Notes under the pieces: model-generated | Seen by the model: the letters and a program-made list of their open reading frames with translations, nothing else | What the model was told of the DNA's origin: nothing | Database searches by the model: none | Program-made: the position numbers and the translations under genes | Shown here: positions 58,226-64,000 of the stretch, piece by piece | Layout: each line of letters starts with the position of its first letter | How positions within the stretch are numbered: the stretch's first letter is position 1 | Source of the DNA: Megalonaias nervosa | Lineage: Eukaryota > Mollusca > Bivalvia > Unionida > Unionidae | Reading direction: 5' to 3' | DNA: 64,000 bases | Assembly (NCBI GenBank): GCA_016617855.1 | Contig: JAECUM010003690.1 | Span: 1-64,000 of the forward strand

Positions 58226-61200
58226 CGCATATACACACACACACCCATGTAGGTGTAATGTTTTATAAATAAAACAAAATTTATTACAATAGAAACATGT
58301 GTCTGAGAGAAGGTTTTAATGGAACAATTACCATGTGTTATGAACATGGAGGACATTACTATCTTAGTTCATTGTAATTCAAAGGATTGCAAAATCTGTG
58401 AGTGTGTCATGCAAATGTTGCTCTGTTTCCCTTATTCATTATATGTTGGTTTTTTTTTTCAGTGATGGAGAAGCCTGTAACCATGTAGCAGCCTTACTCT
58501 ACAGACTAGTTGACATGACAGAGAAGAAGAAAGACGGACCTGATGCTTCAACCTCAAAAGAGTTCCTCTGGAACAAGCTACGAGCCAGAAAGTCCAAAAA
58601 AACCAAAAGACCTGATATTCAGGAAACAAATTCTGTGGATCCATCAAAGGAAAAAGCTTTCAAACTTCTGAAGCACAAATATGGAACATAACAAAATACA
58701 TCGAAACCTGTAAATATCCTGACCTTAAGTGATAAACTTCAAATGTGTAATCCACATGCAGGATTTTTACTTGCTCATTCAGAAACGCTTGAAAAATTTA
58801 AAAGACCAATTCATAGAGACTTGCCACAAGTACAAACTGGGTTACCAGAACCAGAGTTCATGTACCATGATGGTGTTAACTTAAAAAGTTATGAGGCAAC
58901 AGTTGCATTTCAAAGTTACCTTGAAAAACTTTCTGTAAGTGCAGATGACTGCAAAGTTATTGAGTTGAGAATGAGAAAACAGTCCAAGTGCACAGAATGG
59001 AATGTTGCTAGAAGTGGTCGATTAACTTTTTCAAATTTTGGGATGATTTGTAAAAAGCTACCCAACACTCCACCCAACTCCATCTTAAAGATAGTCATGG
59101 GATACACAAATGTCACATGTGAATGTGTGAAATGGGGCAACAGTCATGAAGCAGCTGCGTGTAGGTTTTATGTGAAGGACTCACTCTCAAAGCATCCAGG
59201 GATATCTGTAAAAGAGTCTGGATTTATAATCAATCCCAAACTTCCACACCTGGGTTCATGTCCAGATGGACTAGTTCATTGTTCTCATTGTGAAGATTCA
59301 AATGGAATTTTAGAAATTAAGTGCCCTTATAAATATAGGACAATGTCACCAATATTGGCAGCAAAATGCAGGGACTTTTTTTGTACTGAACGTGACAGAT
59401 AGTTACTATTAAAAAGAAGTCATTCATATTATTATCATGTGCAGGGACAAATTGCAATTTCACAATACAAATGTTGTGACTTTTATTTGAGGACCTTAGA
59501 AGGATGTTCAGTAGAACATATTTTTTTTACACTGAATTTTGGAAAAGTATGGTCACCAAGTTGAATGAGTTTTACCACCATGTAGTTGTCCCTGGAATTT
59601 TTACTAGATGTATTAAACGTGGGAAAGATTTAAACCCATTAGGTGAAGCATAATTCAGTATTGTCAAAACAGTCAATGTCTGTGTTAGTTGGATACTTTT
59701 AAAAGAAAAGAAAAAAAGAATTGAAATAGTATGTTCAGATGTTGTATGCTGTTCAATTTATGTTCCCTTAAATTGTGATTTCTAGAATAAATTTATGTGT
59801 GCATTGTATTAAAAAACCATTAAGAAGAAGGACCTTTTGTCAGATGTGGTTACTATCAAGTTGCATCAACAGTACTACTTCAAGACATTTTTTTTTTGAG
59901 TCAATTTAAAGAGGCATATTGATAATACTACATTTTACGTACAAATTAAATCATAGTTATGTGCATATCTTTTCTAATTTTTCATGATTATTTCCACAAT
60001 AACCTGACATAAAGTTTATAACAGTATTAATACTTTTAATGTAAGCATCTATTTATATAACATTTATATAATCTGAAAATTTTAGTCTTGATTTGGAGTT
60101 TTGTGCTCAGGAGGTTGATAATTATTGCCCATGGTTGCAGCTGAGAAAGCATGCAACTCATATTGCTTCCCCTCCCCTCCCCTCCCCCTTTAAATAGGGA
60201 TGTGTGCCATGTGTTCCTGTGTGTCTGTCTATCCACAGAGCACATACAAGAAATGGCAATTTATTCAGTAAGTAATTATCTTAGTAAAATGCCACACCAT
60301 CATGATATTTACAAGAAAATTTGTAACAGATCATATCCTTTTATTCATATAAACAACAGTAAAGTATTACAAATATTTAATTAAGTACGTAAATGGATAC
60401 AATTAGATTACATCTAAATCACTATTTGTTGTCATCTTTGATATTTTTTCATTTAAACAGGTATTATATTGTCAATCATCCAGTAGCAGTGGTGGTTGTA
60501 GATTGGACAACTCAGCACATAACTTCCATATCTTACTTAGTTTTGCAGACATTGTTATTGGTATAGTACCCTGCAAAATTCTGAAGTTTTTTACTCATTC
60601 AGTTGCCATTTCAACATAAATTCTAAGGTTGGCTATTTGCTGAGTCGCCTCCACTTTCCTACATGTAAATCGTTTGTGTTTAAAAGGTGGTATTATCAAC
60701 TGGAGTCCTCTTGGTGTTGTCATATCGGCAATTACAAATCCTTTGTCTGGCACAATGGCATCTCCACATTCACAGAGGTCTAAAATTCCACATGATCGTG
60801 TAATTTGCTGGTCACTGATGCTTCCAGCCCAAAGCTCAGGTACAAAAGTTATTATTCCAAATGGGCTTATTCCAAGAAATGCTTTGCATGTCATGTGAGA
60901 TTTGTAGTGTGAGTACATTAATGATTTGTTGATCAAAGACTGAGGATTTTCTGTATAAAGTTCAGTGCAGTCAATGATTACATGGGTTTGGGGATATGTT
61001 CTAAATTTATTAGGCATTGTTCTTTCATCCACTGACTTGGTTGGCCAGGTTAATAGGACTGACAACCTTACATGTAGGTAATCTATCCATTTATTTATGA
61101 TAACTGAGCATGTTGACTTAGAGATGTGAAATCTGGCAGTGATATCTCTAACAAGAAGTCCCAGACATAACTACATCAAGACTAAAAAAAATTCATCAAT

Positions 61201-62830
61201 GACTCGAAGTTGTTGTGGACATCCTTTTTTTTTTCTGTCCAGAACCTGTTTTTGCTGTTTGAGATTCTGCATCATCCATTTCATCAAACAGTGTATGAAA
61301 TGTACCAGCATTAGGCATTCCAGTATAAAACATTACAGCTGAATCTTTGTCAGCAATGTTCTCAAAAGCAATATCTGGCAGTTTACATTGAATTCCAACA
61401 TCAAACTTCTTGACCATATTTGAGTGCTGATCAATAAGGTCAGTCCAAGTTAATGTTGACACAGTTTTCACTCTTGTTTGTGCTGCTGTGTCTCTTTTAA
61501 TAACTTCCCTGATTGTATTTCCTTCATTGACTAACTCTTTTGTTTACTCACATTTGTCTAACAATTTGGACAACTGGTCATAATTATATTCTCCACAATA
61601 GTCATGAATATGCAAAGACACATAGGGTAGACTCATGTCTAACTTTAAAGTCCTTGACTCGGTCTCATCACTCTCATCAATCTCCATTTCGATTTCATTT
61701 GGCTGTGCAATGTCATCCTTCAAAATAATACTTTCAGTTTTTGTAGGGAAGTACAGCTCAGTATGATCTGGCTTGTCTGTTGACTCTGACATCTGTGAAA
61801 AGAATAAGAAAATACTTGTGAACAAATTTTATTGAAGAAATACCTATTATGCCAAATAATTGCAATTTTACTGCTTGACAATCCAATTGAAAAATCCTAG
61901 CCATCAGCTTAATTCATCAGTCATTTCACACCCCCCTCCAAATTGTTGTCCAAATATGGAGTAATATAAAATATGTAGCTACATTAAAATGAACTTATTC
62001 CTACAAAATAACATTTTAACATTAATCAGATTTGCCCTTAGCGTTTTGACTTGAGTACGTTTCATTTTAGGCACATTTTGATTTTTTATCGAGAATCAGC
62101 CTAATTTTGGACATCAGTATATAAGTATAACTACATACAGAAAAAACAGAAAATTTATCAAACTTACAGATGATGTTCCAAATAATTTTTTCTTTGAATC
62201 TGGAAGACTGAATGGACATAGTGTTGAGAAGTCATCTGTCCATTTGGGAAATGTGTTGAACAAAGGCGGGTATTGGCATTGAAATGGAAGTCTTTCATCA
62301 CTGTTTTTACACGTCTTATCTATTTTTTCCATAGCGTTACATCTGAAGGAAATTTGTATAGAACAATGGTTTGCCCATCAACTATTTGTCTGCGGAAATT
62401 TGAACAAACAGAGCAGTAATGCCTGTTTTTCTTCCTTGATCTTGGTGCGCTAGCCATTGTTGGAAATTGCTTCCCGAAAGTGGCGGTTTATACTTATTGT
62501 CGGCAATGGAGAGCACGTCAAGGGATGTAATTTCAAGATGCACTTACCAAACTGGGCTGTATAGCATATAACTTCCAGATCATAAGAAAAATGCAGCTGG
62601 GACAAATAACTCCTTCATGAGATTTACTGTATATAATGTGTTTCCAATTTTCATTTCAGGCTATTTGAAAGAACAAAAATGCTTGAAAACATACCAGTCC
62701 TTTCTGAAAGAGTCACCACACTTGCTGGAATATATTTCTCTCCTGAAGGCAGGACAAGAATATCCAACAACAATAGCTGGGAAAAATCTTATTAACATGC
62801 TTCAAGAATATGCAGCCCTTAAACTGTGTA
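53414..62830 (+). CDS. NPAT: NPAT-like protein, N-terminal LisH exons (gene continues beyond the window)
   Basis: Two exons, 53414-53462 and 62660-62830, join in phase 1. They give MEIQYFLPSEVARLVL, then GYLKEQKCLKTYQSFLKESP, HLLEYISLLKAGQEYPTTIA and GKNLINMLQEYAALKLC. LPSEVARLVLGYL followed by a short spacer and GKNL...NEYxxLK is the N-terminal LisH region of NPAT, the histone locus body scaffold that activates histone genes at S phase. LisH mediates self-association. The ATG has a good context (AAAATGG). The call rests on ~73 residues, so another LisH protein is possible but less likely. The 9.2-kb first intron holds a complete transposon. Confidence 0.82.
54327..54572 (+). mobile_element. 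tRNA-derived SINE (type B)
   Basis: Matches the copy at 34856 through GTGGGTATGTGAGAAAGCTT, GTGGTTCTTCCCGGGGTTTT and TGCTGAAAAATGGCGTTAAA. The A-box part of the head is deleted, while the B-box-like GGGTTCGAGTCTCGGGTTC is kept. Confidence 0.85.
56485..56795 (+). mobile_element. tRNA-derived SINE (type A), best copy
   Basis: A box TGGCCTAGTGG at 56495-56505 and B box GGGTTCAATCCCC at 56538-56550, 33 bp apart, as in RNA polymerase III promoters. The ~250-bp body ends ATTGTTAAAGCTACATTAAA and is followed by a CA-rich tail. The reverse copy at 15823-16125 matches along its length. Confidence 0.9.
57264..59564 (+). pseudogene. SAP-SWIM-YqaJ nuclease gene of the transposon, broken
   Basis: The first ATG is at 57264. 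The SAP DNA-binding motif reads NAKVLDLSDF and, after a one-base frameshift near 57338-57342, LRDLGLSVSGTKNELIKRVK. An intron (57862-58462, GTAAGT...TTTCAG) joins AAGCECEAG to DGEACNHVAALLYRL, a SWIM zinc finger (CxC-x7-CxH). The YqaJ exonuclease fold follows, with WNVARSGRLTFSNFG, WGNSHEAAACRFYV, GSCPDGLV and GILEIKCPY, where D and ExK are the PD-(D/E)xK metal and catalytic residues. In-frame TAA (58689) and TAG (59400) interrupt it, though the frame continues to 59564 with HVQGQIAISQYKCCDFYLRT. YqaJ proteins resemble phage lambda exonuclease; the role in transposition is unproven. Confidence 0.85.
58142..58219. repeat. (AT)n microsatellite
   Basis: Nearly 80 bp of AT repeat inside the intron of the nuclease gene, followed by a CA-rich run. 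Confidence 0.96.
60472..62457 (-). pseudogene. THAP-HTH-DDE transposase gene of the transposon, broken
   Basis: The ATG is at 62457. The first exon (62168-62457, donor GTAAGT) encodes a THAP finger with C15-x2-C18, YKFPSDVTLWKK and C66-x2-H69. The invariant Trp after WKK is a TAG stop. A second exon (from 61792) carries an acidic linker, FYTGMPNAGTFHTLFDEM, then in a shifted frame VRDITARFHISKSTCSVIIN, a helix-turn-helix. The DDE_Tnp_4 core follows with THVIIDCTELYTENPQSL (D), GDAIVPDKGFVIADM (D) and ANLRIYVEMATE (E). A TGA after MATE and two further stops or frameshifts disable it. It is convergent with the nuclease gene. Confidence 0.87.
62660..62830 (+). CDS. NPAT: NPAT-like exon 2 (LisH)
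   Basis: The acceptor is TTTCATTTCAG and the donor GTAAGT. It encodes YLKEQKCLKTYQSFLKESP through GKNLINMLQEYAALKLC, phase 1 at both ends. Its start completes the glycine codon opened in exon 1. Confidence 0.87.
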
Positions 62831-64000
62831 GTAAGTTTGGGATTTTCTGTATCATTTTAGGTCATGTCAAAACACAAGGGTACACATCTGTTGAGAACCC
62901 TGCCATAGCTATCTAAGCAATTCATGTCAAAAATTCACATATAGCCAGTGAAAAACAAATAAAAATCAATTTTATGTAGTCCAAGTGGAAGCAGATTAAG
63001 ATTGGATTTATCAAGGTCCATTACCAGTAAAACGAGTAATTTCTTCCAATATTTTGAGCACTAAACATATGAATGAAAGATGGAAACCTTTGTTGATTTT
63101 GAATTGTAACTTGTTTTCAACATTGCCATAACTGTTGGACAAAACCTGTAGTTAAGCCAAATAGGAAAGTTGTTATTGTTTTGTGGTTTGAATAGTATTT
63201 TATCAGTGTTTTGTTTGTCTCACATGAAAATATGCAAAAACAGAAGTTTAAAAAGTGACTATTATGAACATTGTAAATTTTGTACACTTCTCCCTATTTT
63301 CATCAACTTGGCACTATTCTTGCAAGAGAGAGAAGTAATTTTATGAAGTTATTTGGGTTCAAAAATTGTCCAAGTGTGGAATGTGCATGTGGATGCTATA
63401 TCGTATATGAACATGAACTCTATGTACTATATGCATATGGACCCTGGATAGTATAAGCATATGAGCCCTAGGTGCTATATGCATATGGACCCTATGTGAT
63501 ATATGTACAAGGACCCAGTGTGGTATACACATATGGACCCAATGTTCTATATGTATGTGGACCCAATGTGGTTAAAAAATATGCATATGGACCCAATAGG
63601 GTATATGAATATGGACCTAATGTGGTATATGCATATGGACCTGATGTGGTATATGCAACATGAAAATGATGTTTAAACTTAATCCTTTCATTGTTCCACA
63701 TGGTAAAATGTATGATTTCGTGGTACAAGAATTAACCATGGAAGATAATCTTTTCTTCCAAGATAGTCAATACAGTGATAATTGTGTGCCAATATAGTTC
63801 CACTGTGACCATATTGTATGTTAGATTTGGATTGTATAAAGAAATTTACTTTTAAGATTTTTCATGAACACCAGTATATACATCTTTTGGACTGAACTTA
63901 CAGGTAATTAAAGACCCTCAGTTTTGCAGAATGATTCAGGGTTAGGTTGTAGTTATTGTCTTGGAGCAATCACCTGAAAGCACTAGAAAAACTCAAATTT
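62831..64000 (+). other. NPAT-like intron 2 (cut by the window edge)
   Basis: Contains a 24-bp minisatellite at 63412-63662 and no further exon before the window ends. Confidence 0.6.
63412..63662. repeat. ~24-bp minisatellite, about ten copies
   Basis: The unit is close to GCATATGGACCCAATGTGGT plus ATAT. The period is a multiple of three, so both strands show repeat-made open frames (YAYGPN-type). Confidence 0.93.

Larger units (their letters stand above)
57155..62565. mobile_element. ISL2EU-type DNA transposon (two-gene, degraded)
   Basis: The 22-bp termini are inverted with two mismatches. The left begins GCTATATAGCCCAGTTCGG and the right, reversed, GCTATACAGCCCAGTTTGG. Both sides are flanked by AT (57153-57154 and 62566-62567), a 2-bp target duplication. 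Inside are two convergent genes, a SAP-SWIM-YqaJ nuclease (+) and a THAP-HTH-DDE transposase (-). From family knowledge, that gene pair and AT duplication fit the ISL2EU (IS4EU) superfamily. Both genes carry stops and frameshifts, so this copy is not autonomous. Confidence 0.85.
53463..62659 (+). other. NPAT-like intron 1 (9.2 kb)
   Basis: Contains two SINEs and a 5.4-kb ISL2EU-type element whose right end is 94 bp from the acceptor. Between 54573 and 56484 and between 56796 and 57152 nothing was recognised beyond simple sequence. Confidence 0.8.

Noticed and set aside
58068..58356. Open frames rich in Tyr-Ile
   Set aside because: Translations of the (AT)n microsatellite in the transposon intron.
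63472..63728. Repetitive open frames on both strands (YGPN-type)
   Set aside because: Produced by a 24-bp minisatellite whose period is a multiple of three.

Overview
This is an AT-rich, intron-rich animal genome window, most likely from a marine invertebrate and plausibly a mollusc. The reasons are small GT-AG exons in kilobase introns, animal PEX7 and NPAT orthologues, several tRNA-derived SINEs, many minisatellites, and decayed DNA transposons of kinds common in molluscs and cnidarians. The species cannot be fixed from sequence alone.

Layout. (1) 1-10118: no confirmed exon. It holds microsatellites, a strong hairpin, a short hAT remnant with terminal inverted repeats, a 66-bp minisatellite, a SINE and a ~60-bp minisatellite that runs up to the first recognised exon. 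(2) 10119-22615, + strand: five exons of a serine beta-lactamase-like hydrolase. The SxxK, YxN and HTG motifs are intact, and the C-terminus carries about five tandem ~50-residue repeats. The N-terminal exon was not found. (3) 22616-26183: convergent intergenic region. (4) 26184-53055, - strand: a complete nine-exon PEX7 gene (315 aa, the peroxisomal PTS2 import receptor), including a 12-codon microexon. Its introns carry minisatellites, SINEs, MITEs, a pogo-like non-autonomous element with a TA duplication, a non-LTR reverse transcriptase fragment, a Tigger/pogo transposase relic, and a ~5.3-kb inverted-repeat transposon itself split by a 1.6-kb element. (5) 53056-53413: a 358-bp gap between divergent start codons. 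(6) 53414 to the window end, + strand: the first two coding exons of an NPAT-like LisH gene. Its 9.2-kb first intron holds a 5.4-kb ISL2EU-type transposon (57155-62565) with an AT target duplication, a SAP-SWIM-YqaJ nuclease gene and a THAP-HTH-DDE transposase gene, both broken.

How they fit together: PEX7 and NPAT sit head to head and probably share a promoter. The hydrolase converges on PEX7 tail to tail. Everything else is repeat or mobile DNA in introns and flanks. All three host genes read cleanly over the exons present, and all the transposon genes are damaged.
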